64,000 bases of DNA from contig NZ_JAALFC010000006.1 of NCBI RefSeq assembly GCF_011058155.1, forward strand, positions 62,001 through 126,000. Reading direction: 5' to 3'. Both the position numbers and the translations under genes were made by a program. Source of the stretch: Litoribacterium kuwaitense (lineage in GTDB: Bacteria > Bacillota > Bacilli > Bacillales > DSM-28697). The notes under the pieces are model-generated. The model saw only the letters and a list, made by a program, of their open reading frames with translations, did not search any database and was not told the origin of the DNA. Shown one piece after another: positions 35,517 to 45,532 of this stretch (positions are counted from its first letter, which is position 1; every line of letters begins with the position of its first letter).

Positions 35517-36566
35517 ATGAATGTCGGAATTGTAGGTGCAACAGGTTACGGAGGCGTGGAGCTTATTAGGCTGTTGCATCATCATCCAGAAGTGAAGCAA
35601 ATACATGTATATTCAACAACAAAAGAGGGAGAACCGCTGCATAAAACGTATCCACATCTTGGCGGTCAGCAAGGAACGCTTATTCTAAAATCATTTCAAC
35701 CAGAAGAAATGGCTAGAGAATGTGACGTCGTTTTTTTAGCGGCTCCTGCTGGTGTGTCAGCAGAAATATCGCCACTTCTTTTTGACACCGGAGTGAAAAT
35801 CATTGACTTATCTGGAGATCTTCGCATTCAAGATCGTGAGAAGTATAAAGCATGGTATCATCGCGAGCCAGCGCCTGAGCGAGTGATTGAAGAAGCTGTC
35901 TACGGGTTGTCAGAATGGGCAAGGCCAGCCATTGAGAAAGCTAAAATTATTGCTAATCCAGGTTGTTATCCGACGGCCGCTCTAACCGGATTACTTCCCG
36001 TTGTTAAAAAAGGTCTCATTGATTTAGGAACGTTAATCATTGATGCGAAATCAGGTGTTTCAGGAGCTGGTCGAACGCCCTCAGCTAACGCACATTTTCC
36101 AGAAATGAACGATAACTTAAAAATTTATAAAGTCAATCAGCATCAGCATATTCCTGAAATTGAACAGATGCTTGCTACGGTACATCATTCTTCTGAAGTA
36201 CCGCCAGTGACTTTTAGTACACATCTTGTTCCAATGACAAGAGGCATTATGTCAACGATGTACGCTTCTCTGACAAACAAAGGTACGACGCTAGAAAAAG
36301 TGCGAGCGGTCTATGAAGAGGCGTACCGCGATGCTCCGTTTGTGAGAGTGCGCGACGACGGAAATTTTCCAACAACCCGCGATGTATATGGTTCCAACTA
36401 TTGTGATATTGGATTGACGCTTGATGAGCGGACGGGGCGATTAACGATCGTTTCGGTGATTGATAATTTAGTAAAAGGAGCGGCCGGTCAGGCTGTTCAC
36501 AATTTTAACCTTATGTTTGGTTTTGACGAAATGGACGGACTTCGCTTGCTGCCAGTATATCCATAA
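35517..36566 (+). CDS. argC: N-acetyl-gamma-glutamyl-phosphate reductase
   Basis: ATG 35517 (MNVGIVGATGYGGVELIRLL) behind AGGGAGAGAG; the upstream in-frame codons are not used. 349 residues with the NADP motif GATGYGG and the catalytic Cys in NPGCYPTAA. Third step of arginine synthesis. First gene of the seven-gene operon. Confidence 0.95.
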   Translation: MNVGIVGATGYGGVELIRLLHHHPEVKQIHVYSTTKEGEPLHKTYPHLGGQQGTLILKSFQPEEMARECDVVFLAAPAGVSAEISPLLFDTGVKIIDLSGDLRIQDREKYKAWYHREPAPERVIEEAVYGLSEWARPAIEKAKIIANPGCYPTAALTGLLPVVKKGLIDLGTLIIDAKSGVSGAGRTPSANAHFPEMNDNLKIYKVNQHQHIPEIEQMLATVHHSSEVPPVTFSTHLVPMTRGIMSTMYASLTNKGTTLEKVRAVYEEAYRDAPFVRVRDDGNFPTTRDVYGSNYCDIGLTLDERTGRLTIVSVIDNLVKGAAGQAVHNFNLMFGFDEMDGLRLLPVYP

Positions 36567-36581
36567 GAAAGGATTTTTGCC

Positions 36582-37808
36582 ATGTTAACTTCATCGACAG
36601 CCCTGACCCATCAAGAAACCGGAAGCATTACATCGCCAAAAGGCTTCAAGGCGGCAGGTATTCACGCTGGGTTTAAATATAAACGAAATGACCTTGGTGT
36701 CATTTATTCAGAAACACCTGCCACGAGTGCAGCAGTGTATACATTGAATCATTTTCCGGCTGCACCCATTAAAGTAACGAAAGAAAGCATTTCAGAAGAA
36801 GGACTCCTGCAAGCGGTTGTTGTTAATTCGGCGTTTGCCAACGCTTGCACAGGAAAGCGTGGAGAAGATGATGCGTATGAGATGAGGGGGTTAGCGGCAA
36901 GCCATTTACGCATACCTGATCATTACGTCGCTGTCGCATCGACAGGCGTCATTGGAGAACTCATCCCAATGGAAAAAATGCGTGCGGGAATGGCCCAGCT
37001 GCAGCCAGAATCTGGAGATCATAGCGCTGCATCATTTAACCAGGCCATTTTAACGACAGATTTAAAGGTGAAATCGGCGTGCTGGACAATGGAAATCGAC
37101 GGGAAGACGGTAACGATTGGTGGATCTGCGAAAGGCTCTGGAATGATCAACCCGAATATGGCAACGATGCTTTCTTTTATAACAACCGATGCAAATATCG
37201 CTTTGCCTGCACTGAATCAAGCTTTAAAAGAAGTGACAGATAAGACATTCAATCGCATTACCGTTGACGGTGAAACGTCTACAAACGATATGGTCTTAGT
37301 CATGGCAAATGGTCAGGCTGAAAACGACGAGCTGACAACTGATCATGAGGAGTGGGACATATTTGTTGAAGGATTACGACGAGTGTCAGAGGACCTATCG
37401 AAAATGGTTGCCCGCGACGGTGAAGGGGCGACCAAGCTGATCGAGGTAGAGGTTGACGGGGCAGCGACCGAAAACGAAGCTGGTGTGATTGCTAAAAGAA
37501 TCGTCGGCTCTGACCTCGTAAAAACAGCCGTTTACGGTGCTGATGCAAATTGGGGACGAATCATTCAAGCCATTGGACAGAGTTCGGCAACGATTGATCC
37601 AGAAAAAGTCGATGTCTGGATAGGCCCGATTCAAATGCTGAAAGAAAGCCGTCCCCTTCATTTTTCAGAAGAACAAGCTTCAGCTTATCTTAAAGAAGAA
37701 CAAGTGACGATTAAAGTGGATTTACATGTTGGGAATGCATGTGCTAAAGCATGGGGATGCGACTTAACGTATGACTACATTAAAATAAATGCAAGCTATC
37801 GAACGTAA
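36582..37808 (+). CDS. argJ: Bifunctional glutamate N-acetyltransferase / amino-acid acetyltransferase ArgJ
   Basis: Protein of 408 residues. The self-cleavage site is in GMINPNMATMLSFITTDA, where Thr becomes the N-terminal nucleophile. It recycles the acetyl group from N-acetylornithine to glutamate. Ribosome site AAGGATTTTTGCC. It lies 15 nt after argC. Confidence 0.95.
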   Translation: MLTSSTALTHQETGSITSPKGFKAAGIHAGFKYKRNDLGVIYSETPATSAAVYTLNHFPAAPIKVTKESISEEGLLQAVVVNSAFANACTGKRGEDDAYEMRGLAASHLRIPDHYVAVASTGVIGELIPMEKMRAGMAQLQPESGDHSAASFNQAILTTDLKVKSACWTMEIDGKTVTIGGSAKGSGMINPNMATMLSFITTDANIALPALNQALKEVTDKTFNRITVDGETSTNDMVLVMANGQAENDELTTDHEEWDIFVEGLRRVSEDLSKMVARDGEGATKLIEVEVDGAATENEAGVIAKRIVGSDLVKTAVYGADANWGRIIQAIGQSSATIDPEKVDVWIGPIQMLKESRPLHFSEEQASAYLKEEQVTIKVDLHVGNACAKAWGCDLTYDYIKINASYRT

Positions 37809-37823
37809 AAGGGGCGGAGGAGC

Positions 37824-38600
37824 ATGACGCGACCTATCGTTGTAATCAAGTGTGGAGGAAGTACGCTGGATAACTTATCAGATTGCTTTTTTCAAGGGGT
37901 TAAGCAATTGCAGATGGATGGAAAGCAGCCTGTTATTGTCCACGGTGGCGGTCCTGACATTGAGAGCGTGCTTGAGAAAATGGCGATTAAAACAGAGTTT
38001 CATGAAGGATTAAGAAAAACGACCGCATCTGTGATGGAAGTTGTTGAGATGGTTTTAGCCGGTCGGGTGAATAAGCGACTCGTGACGAAGCTAAGAACAT
38101 GTGGCATTGATGCTTCAGGGCTTGCTGGGTGTGACGGCGGGATGCTTCAATGCCAAGCAATTAATAGAGAGCTGCTCGGCTACGTCGGCGACGTTAAGCA
38201 TGTGCAAACGAATGTCTTAGAAGGGTTAATCGATGACTGCATCGTGCCAGTGATTGCACCCCTCGGTGTTGACAGTGAAGGCATTCATTACAATATCAAC
38301 GCCGATACAGCAGCAAGTGCCATTGCCAATGCTTTACAGGCTGAGCAAATGATGTTTGTGACCGACGTTCCGGGTATTATGAAAGATGGGCAGGTCATCC
38401 AAGAATTGACAGAGACGGATGTAGAGCAGCTGATGACTGATGGCACGATTTATGGAGGAATGATCCCAAAAGTAAAAGCAGCTTTAGCCACCTTAAAAGG
38501 ATCGTTGAAAGAGGTTGCTATCGTTCAAGGGGCACAAAATCATAGTCAAAACGGAATTTGTGGAACGACAATTACACGTAGTCTGGAGGTCGTAAGATGA
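37824..38600 (+). CDS. argB: Acetylglutamate kinase
   Basis: Protein of 258 residues with IKCGGSTLD, VHGGGPDIES, NINADTAASAIA and FVTDVPGI, the amino-acid kinase pattern of ArgB. Second step of arginine synthesis. GGGGCGGAGGAGC precedes the ATG; the stop overlaps argD (ATGA). Confidence 0.95.
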   Translation: MTRPIVVIKCGGSTLDNLSDCFFQGVKQLQMDGKQPVIVHGGGPDIESVLEKMAIKTEFHEGLRKTTASVMEVVEMVLAGRVNKRLVTKLRTCGIDASGLAGCDGGMLQCQAINRELLGYVGDVKHVQTNVLEGLIDDCIVPVIAPLGVDSEGIHYNINADTAASAIANALQAEQMMFVTDVPGIMKDGQVIQELTETDVEQLMTDGTIYGGMIPKVKAALATLKGSLKEVAIVQGAQNHSQNGICGTTITRSLEVVR

Positions 38601-39763
38601 GTCATCTTTTTAAGACATACGGTCGGTGGCCCATTGAAATTCAAGCTGCTGAAGCTGCAACAATGACAGATACAAATGAAAAGACTTACGTTGATTTAAC
38701 ATCTGGGCTTGGAGTTGTCAACGTTGGGCATTGTCATCCAGATGTTTTAGCGGCAGTGGAAAAGCAGTTAAAGCAATATTGGCATACGTCTAACTTATTT
38801 GAAAGCAGCTTACAGGAGAAGGTTGCCACCCAGTTAACAGAAAATACGGAGCTGGACCTTGCTTTCTTTTGTAATTCAGGCGCGGAAGCCAATGAGGGCG
38901 CGATTAAGTTAGCAAAAAAGCATACTGGACGCACGAAAATTGTGACCCTCCAGCAATCGTTTCATGGTCGGACGTTCGGAGCGATGGCAGCAACGGGACA
39001 AGATAAAATTAAAGCTGGCTTTGGACCTATGCTTACAGAATTTGTTCATATTCCGCTAGAAGATATCAGTGCGCTTCACGAAGCAGTGGACGACAATACA
39101 GCGGCAGTGATGCTTGAAGTCATTCAAGGTGAAAGCGGTGTTCGGTTAGCCTCTTCAGCCTATTTAAAAGCGGTAGAGGAAGCATGTCAAAATAACGGTG
39201 CCCTTTTGATCATTGACGAAGTCCAAACAGGCATTGGCCGAACTGGCTCGTTTTTTGCTTATCAATCGGAAGGAATCGATCCCGATGTCGTTACAGTTGC
39301 TAAAGGCTTAAGTAATGGCTTGCCAGTAGGAGCAATCTTAGGCAAGCATTCTTTGGCAGACGCCTTCTCTCCGGGGAGTCATGGAACGACTTTTGGAGGA
39401 AACCCTGTCGCCATGGCAGCCGCTTCGGCAGTCATTTCAATTGTAAAGAACGATGACTTTCTTCAAGCTGTTTCATCCAAAGGCGAAGCATGGATTGCCC
39501 AATTTAAAGAGGAACTTCACGATCATCCGCTTGTTAAAGACATTCGCGGAAAAGGTTTAATGATTGGGATAGAAATGGAAAAGCCAGTAAGTCCATTGAT
39601 AACCCGCTTGCAAGAAAAAGGGTTCTTGACATTAAGTGCTGGAGAAAACGTATTGCGTTTACTTCCCCCACTGATTATTTCAGAGGATTTATTAGAAGAT
39701 TTTGTGAAGACGTTGAAAGAGACGATGATTGCTTGGCATAAAGAAACAGAGCAGCTTGTGTAA
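38597..39763 (+). CDS. argD: Acetylornithine aminotransferase
   Basis: Protein of 388 residues. FCNSGAEANEGAIKLAKK binds the PLP phosphate, IIDEVQTGIGRTG binds the pyridine ring and the PLP lysine is in VAKGLSNGLPVGA. Converts acetylglutamate semialdehyde to acetylornithine. Overlaps argB by 4 nt. Confidence 0.95.
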   Translation: MSHLFKTYGRWPIEIQAAEAATMTDTNEKTYVDLTSGLGVVNVGHCHPDVLAAVEKQLKQYWHTSNLFESSLQEKVATQLTENTELDLAFFCNSGAEANEGAIKLAKKHTGRTKIVTLQQSFHGRTFGAMAATGQDKIKAGFGPMLTEFVHIPLEDISALHEAVDDNTAAVMLEVIQGESGVRLASSAYLKAVEEACQNNGALLIIDEVQTGIGRTGSFFAYQSEGIDPDVVTVAKGLSNGLPVGAILGKHSLADAFSPGSHGTTFGGNPVAMAAASAVISIVKNDDFLQAVSSKGEAWIAQFKEELHDHPLVKDIRGKGLMIGIEMEKPVSPLITRLQEKGFLTLSAGENVLRLLPPLIISEDLLEDFVKTLKETMIAWHKETEQLV

Positions 39764-39792
39764 TAGCAACAGAGAAAGAAGAGGTGGAATGC

Positions 39793-40869
39793 ATGAAAGG
39801 GTATTTACATTTAGCCAATGATACAACCTTTGAAGGGACTTGGATCACAGACACGAAAGCTGTCACAGGAGAAGTCGTGTTTTTTACAGGGATGACCGGC
39901 TATCAAGAAGTCATTACCGACCCTTCCTTTCGTGGGCAAATTGTCGTTTTTACCTATCCTTTAATCGGTAATTACGGAATTAACGCCACTGATATGGAAA
40001 GTAAAGATATTCAAATTACAGGAGCAATCATTGGTGAGCTAAGCGAAGATGGGTTTCACTATGAAAGTGTCAAACCCTTTCATGCCTTCTTGGCTGAACG
40101 AGGCATCCCAGTTTTGGCAAATGCAGATACGAGGGATATTGTTAAAGCGATTCGCTCGGAAGGGATGATGGGGGGCGAGCTTAGTCCGAAACCTGATCCC
40201 CAATGGGAAGGATACAAAACAATTGAGGAGCAGCATTTAGCATTTGAAACTTCTGTGCGTGCGATCGAAACCTATCCAGGTGATGGCGCTCATGTCGTCT
40301 TGCTAGACTTTGGCTATAAGCATTCGATACGTGAGAAGCTAACGAGTATGGGCTGTAAAGTAAGTGTTGTTCCTCACACGGCAACTTTAGCAGATATTCA
40401 GCAGCTGCATCCGGATGGGATTGTCTTTTCAAACGGACCAGGCGATCCGGAACAGCTCGGACCAATGCTTCCTAAGCTTAAAACATTATCAGAGATGTAC
40501 CCGTCGTTAGCCATTTGTCTAGGGCATCAACTAATGGCGCTTGCGCACGGTGGAGCTACGGATAAATTAAAATTTGGTCATAGAGGGGCAAATCAGCCAG
40601 TCTTTGATCATTTTAAAAACAAAGTGTTTATGACTTCGCAAAATCATAGCTTTGTTGTTAATGAAAACAGTATGGCTAATTCTTCATTTACAACCCGTTT
40701 TGTTAACGTCAATGACGGTTCTATAGAAGGAATGGTCCATGAACAATTGCCGATCATTTCGGTACAATTCCACCCTGAAGCGAATCCAGGACCAGCAGAT
40801 AGTGATTGGATGTTTGCTGAATTTCACCAGATGATGGTCACCGTAAGAGGAGAGAAAGTATATGCCTAA
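39793..40869 (+). CDS. carA: Carbamoyl-phosphate synthase small chain, arginine type
   Basis: ATG 39793 follows AGAGGTGGAA. About 358 residues; class I glutaminase triad with SLAICLGHQLMALA (Cys) and FHPEANPGP (His, Glu). It releases ammonia from glutamine for CarB. Its position in the arg operon marks the arginine-specific enzyme rather than the pyrimidine one. It overlaps carB by 8 nt. Confidence 0.94.
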   Translation: MKGYLHLANDTTFEGTWITDTKAVTGEVVFFTGMTGYQEVITDPSFRGQIVVFTYPLIGNYGINATDMESKDIQITGAIIGELSEDGFHYESVKPFHAFLAERGIPVLANADTRDIVKAIRSEGMMGGELSPKPDPQWEGYKTIEEQHLAFETSVRAIETYPGDGAHVVLLDFGYKHSIREKLTSMGCKVSVVPHTATLADIQQLHPDGIVFSNGPGDPEQLGPMLPKLKTLSEMYPSLAICLGHQLMALAHGGATDKLKFGHRGANQPVFDHFKNKVFMTSQNHSFVVNENSMANSSFTTRFVNVNDGSIEGMVHEQLPIISVQFHPEANPGPADSDWMFAEFHQMMVTVRGEKVYA

Positions 40870-43800
40870 AGATACAACAGTGCAAAGTGTACTCGTCATA
40901 GGATCAGGTCCGATTGTCATTGGGCAGGCTGCTGAGTTTGATTATGCAGGTGCGCAAGCCTGTCTCGCCCTAAGGGAAGAAGGCGTGCGGGTGATTCTCG
41001 TCAATAACAATCCGGCTACGATCATGACTGACGAGGCGAATGCAGACGCAGTATATTTTGAGCCCCTTACGGTTGAAAGCATTGAGCGGATTATTGAGAA
41101 AGAAAAGCCTGATGGACTTTTAGCTACGCTTGGCGGACAGACAGGGTTGAATTTAGCTTTTGCCTTGGACAGTCAAGGTGTACTTGAACGGCATCGTGTG
41201 CGTTTGCTTGGCACCCCGATTGAATCGATCAAACAAGGAGAAGATCGGGAAGCGTTTCGCGCATTAATGAATGAGCTTAACGAGCCTGTACCGCAAAGTA
41301 TGATCGTAACGAATTTAGAAGAAGCATTGGCTTTTGCTGATGATGTAGGCTATCCAATTATTGTTCGACCAGCTTACACTCTTGGAGGATCGGGCGGTGG
41401 CATTGCTGAAAATAAAGCACAATATATAGACACCGTTTCGGGAGGTTTACACGCCAGTCCCATTACACAATGTCTCGTTGAAAAAAGCATTGCCGGCTTT
41501 AAAGAAGTTGAATATGAAGTGATGCGCGACCAATGTGGCACATGTATTACCATTTGTAATATGGAAAACATTGATCCGGTAGGTGTTCATACGGGGGACT
41601 CCATAGTTACAGCCCCTTCACAAACACTGACCGATCGTGAGTACCAAATGCTTCGGAAAGCAAGCATTAAAATTATCGATGCTCTCGGGATTATCGGCGG
41701 TTGTAATATTCAATTTGCCCTTGATCCAAACAGTAAGCAATATTACTTAATCGAAGTGAACCCGCGCGTCAGTCGCTCTTCTGCCCTCGCGTCAAAGGCA
41801 ACAGGCTACCCAATCGCTCGCATCGCTGCGAAGCTCAGTCTTGGCTATGGGTTACATGAATTGAAAAATCCGGTCACAGGTCATACGTTTGCCAGCTTTG
41901 AGCCGTCGCTCGATTATGTCGTCATGAAATTTCCGTGCTGGCCATTTGATAAATTTCAAAAGGCGAATCGCTCACTTGGAACGCAAATGAAGGCAACGGG
42001 TGAGGTCATGGCAATTGACCGTAATATCGAAGCGGCGATTCATAAAGCAGTGCGTTCACTTGAGCTATCGACAAATGGTCTTCGCATGCAGTCATTGCAA
42101 CATTGGCAGAATGATGACCTTTGGGTGATCGTTAAGAAAGCAGATGACCGTCGTTTCTTTGCGATCATTGAGCTCATCCATAGAGGGGTGCCGATCGACA
42201 CCATTTATGAAGAAACAAAGATTGATCAATTTTTCCTTTCAGCGTTCGCTCGCATGGTAAAGCGCGAAAAACAAGCAGAGGCCAGCAGCTTAAATACCAT
42301 TTCGCAAGAAGAGATGTACGAATTGAAAGCTTACGGTATATCGGACGAATGGTTGGCAAATGTATGGGGGGCTGGACTCGGAGAAGTAGCACAAAAACGG
42401 AAAGCATTTGGTATTCAGCCAGCTTATAAAATGGTGGATACGTGCGCTGCTGAATTTGAAGCAGCCACTCCGTATTTTTATTCAACCTGGCGCGGAACGA
42501 CAGAAGTCAATGTCTCTCAAAAACCAAAAGTCATTATTTTAGGATCTGGTCCAATTCGGATTGGTCAAGGAATTGAGTTTGATTATAGCTCAGTACACGG
42601 TGTCCTTGCTTTGCAAAAAGCGGGCTTCGAGACCATTATGATAAATAACAATCCAGAAACGGTTAGTACCGATTACGAAATGGCGGATAAGCTCTATTTT
42701 GAACCTTTAACGGTTGAAGATGTACTCCATGTCGCTGAAGCTGAACAAGCAACCGATGTGATTGTCCAATTTGGCGGGCAAACTGCCATTGGTCTCGTTG
42801 CTGGATTAGAAGAGGCTGGTCTTCGTATTTTAGGTACGAGCCAAGACTGCATCGATATGTTTGAAGATCGCGATCGGTTTTATCAATATCTACAGTCCAT
42901 TGATGTACCGCATATTCCTGGCGAAACGGTGTATACGAAAGAAGCTCTGCTGACGAAGGCGCAGGCGATCGGTTTCCCTGTTCTTATCCGTCCTTCATAT
43001 GTGATCGGTGGAAAAGGAATGCACATATTTACCGACCTCGAATCACTGTCACTCTTTGCTGATGAGCACGAAGAGGCAGGTTATCCTCTCTTAATCGATG
43101 CTTACATGGCAGGAAAAGAAGCAGAGATCGATCTCGTTACAGATGGAAAGGATGTCGTCATCCCGGCGATTTTTGAGCATATTGAAAAAGCGGGTGTGCA
43201 TTCTGGTGACAGTATGGCTGCCCTTCCGCCGTTAACACTTACAAATGCTGAGAAGGAAGAAATGGCAAGACAAGCAGCCCAAATTGCCACAAACACCAAC
43301 TTTAAAGGTGTTATGAACATTCAGTTTGTCATTAACAATGGTCACGTTTATGTGCTTGAAGTAAACCCACGCGCTAGCCGAACGGTTCCTGTGATCAGTA
43401 AAGTTACTGGGGTTCACCTCATTCAAATTGCAACTGCTGTTCTAATCGGTAAGCCATTGCGAGAGCTTGTTTCCCAAACTGGACTACTGTCTGAAGCGCC
43501 ATTCACAACGGTGAAATTCCCCGTATTTTCTACTGGGAAATTAGATGGATTAGATCCACTGGTAGGTCCTGAAATGCAATCGACTGGGGAAGGAATCGCG
43601 ATCGCAAAAACGAAGGAAGAAGCCTTTTTTAAAGCCTTTCATTGGCAAGAAGATGCAAAGGCGAATGTTCGTTCTGAAGTATACGTTGGTGATTTGCCCG
43701 CAGACATTAGAGAACAATGGGTACACTCTATTGAAAAGGCCAATCTCAAAGCTATATATGGCGGCTTTGATGAATGGGTGACAAAAAAAGAGGCACTCGC

Positions 43801-43987
43801 TTACGTTGGGCTGAATCAATCATTAGCAGAGCAAAGAAAAAAGGCGTTAAAGCATCGACTTCACATCTTTAGTCAAGAAAGTACCTTATCTGCTTTTCTG
43901 ACAGGCAGAACAAGTAAAGCGATGAACGTCAACAGCATTCAGGAATGGCTTCAACAAACACAACAGCCAACGGGGGTGGAAGGATGA
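40862..43987 (+). CDS. carB: Carbamoyl-phosphate synthase large chain, arginine type
   Basis: Protein of 1041 residues made of two homologous ATP-grasp halves (GSGPIVIGQAAEFDYAG near residue 15; GSGPIRIGQGIEFDYSS near 563) and a C-terminal allosteric region. Both halves keep the ATP-grasp motifs (IEVNPRVSRSSAL; LEVNPRASRTVPV). Makes carbamoyl phosphate for ArgF. Confidence 0.95.
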   Translation: MPKDTTVQSVLVIGSGPIVIGQAAEFDYAGAQACLALREEGVRVILVNNNPATIMTDEANADAVYFEPLTVESIERIIEKEKPDGLLATLGGQTGLNLAFALDSQGVLERHRVRLLGTPIESIKQGEDREAFRALMNELNEPVPQSMIVTNLEEALAFADDVGYPIIVRPAYTLGGSGGGIAENKAQYIDTVSGGLHASPITQCLVEKSIAGFKEVEYEVMRDQCGTCITICNMENIDPVGVHTGDSIVTAPSQTLTDREYQMLRKASIKIIDALGIIGGCNIQFALDPNSKQYYLIEVNPRVSRSSALASKATGYPIARIAAKLSLGYGLHELKNPVTGHTFASFEPSLDYVVMKFPCWPFDKFQKANRSLGTQMKATGEVMAIDRNIEAAIHKAVRSLELSTNGLRMQSLQHWQNDDLWVIVKKADDRRFFAIIELIHRGVPIDTIYEETKIDQFFLSAFARMVKREKQAEASSLNTISQEEMYELKAYGISDEWLANVWGAGLGEVAQKRKAFGIQPAYKMVDTCAAEFEAATPYFYSTWRGTTEVNVSQKPKVIILGSGPIRIGQGIEFDYSSVHGVLALQKAGFETIMINNNPETVSTDYEMADKLYFEPLTVEDVLHVAEAEQATDVIVQFGGQTAIGLVAGLEEAGLRILGTSQDCIDMFEDRDRFYQYLQSIDVPHIPGETVYTKEALLTKAQAIGFPVLIRPSYVIGGKGMHIFTDLESLSLFADEHEEAGYPLLIDAYMAGKEAEIDLVTDGKDVVIPAIFEHIEKAGVHSGDSMAALPPLTLTNAEKEEMARQAAQIATNTNFKGVMNIQFVINNGHVYVLEVNPRASRTVPVISKVTGVHLIQIATAVLIGKPLRELVSQTGLLSEAPFTTVKFPVFSTGKLDGLDPLVGPEMQSTGEGIAIAKTKEEAFFKAFHWQEDAKANVRSEVYVGDLPADIREQWVHSIEKANLKAIYGGFDEWVTKKEALAYVGLNQSLAEQRKKALKHRLHIFSQESTLSAFLTGRTSKAMNVNSIQEWLQQTQQPTGVEG

Positions 43988-44943
43988 ATACGGCACAATC
44001 GTTAACGCCGGTAAAGCTTGATAAAAAAGATCTGCTCACATTAAAAGATCTCAAACCTACAGATATTCAAGCATTGCTTGACTTAGGCATCGCTCTAAAA
44101 GAAGCGCAACGTCAAGGAACGCCACATCGCCTGCTCGAAGGCAAGACCCTGGCAATGATTTTTGAAAAATCATCAACGCGAACGCGCATCTCTTTTGAAA
44201 CAGGCATGGTGCACTTGGGCGGACACGCGCTGAACTTAACGAGTGATCAACTTCAGCTAGGTCGCGGAGAATCTATTTACGATACAGCGAAGGTCTTTAG
44301 TGAGTATGTCGATGGCGTCATGATTCGTACGTTTAGCCATGCGATGGTGGAGGAATTGGCTGAGCATGCAGCGATTCCCGTCATTAATGGCTTAACTGAT
44401 GATTATCATCCATGTCAAGTACTGGCCGATTTAATGACGATCTACGAAGTGCACGGCGCTCTCGCAGGAAAACGTTTAGCCTATATCGGAGATGGAAACA
44501 ATATGGCCCACTCCTTAATGATCGGTTGTGCAAAAATGGGAATGGAATGTGTCATTGCATCTCCAAAAGGATATCAGCCGAGTGTGGCAATTGTTCAAGA
44601 GGCGCAAGACATAGCGACCTCAACAGGAGGCTCCGTTTTAGTCACCGATTGTCCAGAACAGGCAGTAGCAGGAGCCGACGCTGTCTATACCGACGTTTGG
44701 GCGAGTATGGGTTGGGAAGAAGAGCAAAAGGAAAGGGAAAAAGCGTTTAAAGATTATCAAGTCAATGAAACGCTCGTTGCTGCGGCAAAAGACGATTTCC
44801 TATTTTTACACTGCTTACCTGCACACCGTGGTGAAGAAGTTACTGCTGGCGTAATCGACGGTCCAAACTCCGCTGTTTTCCAAGAGGCCGGAAACCGGCT
44901 GCACGTCCAAAAAGCATTGCTTGCGTCATTGCTGTCAAATTAA
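43984..44943 (+). CDS. argF: Ornithine carbamoyltransferase
   Basis: ATG 43984 overlaps the carB stop (ATGA) and follows GGGGTGGAAGG. 319 residues with the carbamoyl-phosphate loop EKSSTRTRISFETG, the ornithine/Zn-type motif HCLPAHRGEE, and HPCQVLADLMT. Last gene of the operon. Confidence 0.95.
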   Translation: MNTAQSLTPVKLDKKDLLTLKDLKPTDIQALLDLGIALKEAQRQGTPHRLLEGKTLAMIFEKSSTRTRISFETGMVHLGGHALNLTSDQLQLGRGESIYDTAKVFSEYVDGVMIRTFSHAMVEELAEHAAIPVINGLTDDYHPCQVLADLMTIYEVHGALAGKRLAYIGDGNNMAHSLMIGCAKMGMECVIASPKGYQPSVAIVQEAQDIATSTGGSVLVTDCPEQAVAGADAVYTDVWASMGWEEEQKEREKAFKDYQVNETLVAAAKDDFLFLHCLPAHRGEEVTAGVIDGPNSAVFQEAGNRLHVQKALLASLLSN

Positions 44944-44948
44944 AAATG

Positions 44949-44993
44949 CGCGTTTTAGAGTGTATAAGGTTAACACTTTAAAACGCGTTTTTT
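44949..44993 (+). terminator. Terminator of the arginine operon
   Basis: CGCGTTTTA.AGTGT and ACACT.TAAAACGCG arms, then TTTTTT. Confidence 0.88.
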
Positions 44994-45085
44994 ATCGTGA
45001 ATGATAAAATCGAACTGTATCATTAACCGTGGACAACTCACCATAGGGCATTCGCTGAATACGCTATAGGCAGGAGGGATGCTTT

Positions 45086-45439
45086 ATGGACAATACACAG
45101 AAGATGTACCAAAAATGTCAAAAGCGCGTAAATCAAATGGTACAAGTGCAAACGAAGTGTGGGAAGACATTTGAAGGTGTCATTATGCAAGTGGATGAAA
45201 TGAATGTGTATATGGATATGCCGTTGATGGAAAGGGAAGGTAGTGAATACGAAGAACATGACGAGCGGAGACCACCGTATGGCTATGGACCAGGATATGG
45301 TGGCTACGGCCCAGGTTACGGTTATGGTGGCTATGCCCCTTATGGTCCGCCATACGGCTACGGAGGGTATGGCATAGGGCGATTAATTTTGCCATTAGCA
45401 GCGCTTACGGCAGTTTCTACGCTTCCATACTTTTGGTGA
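45086..45439 (+). CDS. Small protein with Sm-like N-terminus and Gly/Tyr/Pro-rich tail
   Basis: Protein of 117 residues behind AGGAGGGATGCTTT. Residues about 10-50 (NQMVQVQTKCGKTFEGVIMQ, VDEMNVYMDMP) have the strand pattern of an Sm/LSM fold. Residues 65-97 are tandem YGPGYGGYG-type units, and a hydrophobic segment (LILPLAALTAVSTLPYF) closes it. Function unknown; similar small proteins occur in Bacillaceae and some are spore or surface associated. The Sm resemblance is by eye only. Confidence 0.6.
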   Translation: MDNTQKMYQKCQKRVNQMVQVQTKCGKTFEGVIMQVDEMNVYMDMPLMEREGSEYEEHDERRPPYGYGPGYGGYGPGYGYGGYAPYGPPYGYGGYGIGRLILPLAALTAVSTLPYFW

Positions 45440-45441
45440 AT

Positions 45442-45490
45442 CCGTTTTCATGAGGGCGAGTCGTACGCTCCGAGCGCCTCATGAAAGCGG
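45442..45490. other. Long hairpin without a T-run
   Basis: CCGTTTTCATGAGGGCG and CGCCTCATGAAAGCGG form a stem of about 16 bp with two mismatches around a GAGTCGTACGCTCCGAG loop that can itself fold. No T-run follows on either strand. It lies between two small co-directional genes; it may stabilise or process mRNA. Confidence 0.55.
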
Positions 45491-45532
45491 CGCTTGCGGT
45501 ACATACTACTCCAAAGAAAGGAGGGGTATCGC

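Noticed and set aside
45280-45375. Tandem repeats that could suggest a CRISPR or minisatellite
   Set aside because: They are in-frame codons for YGPGYGG-type units of a protein, not spaced repeats.
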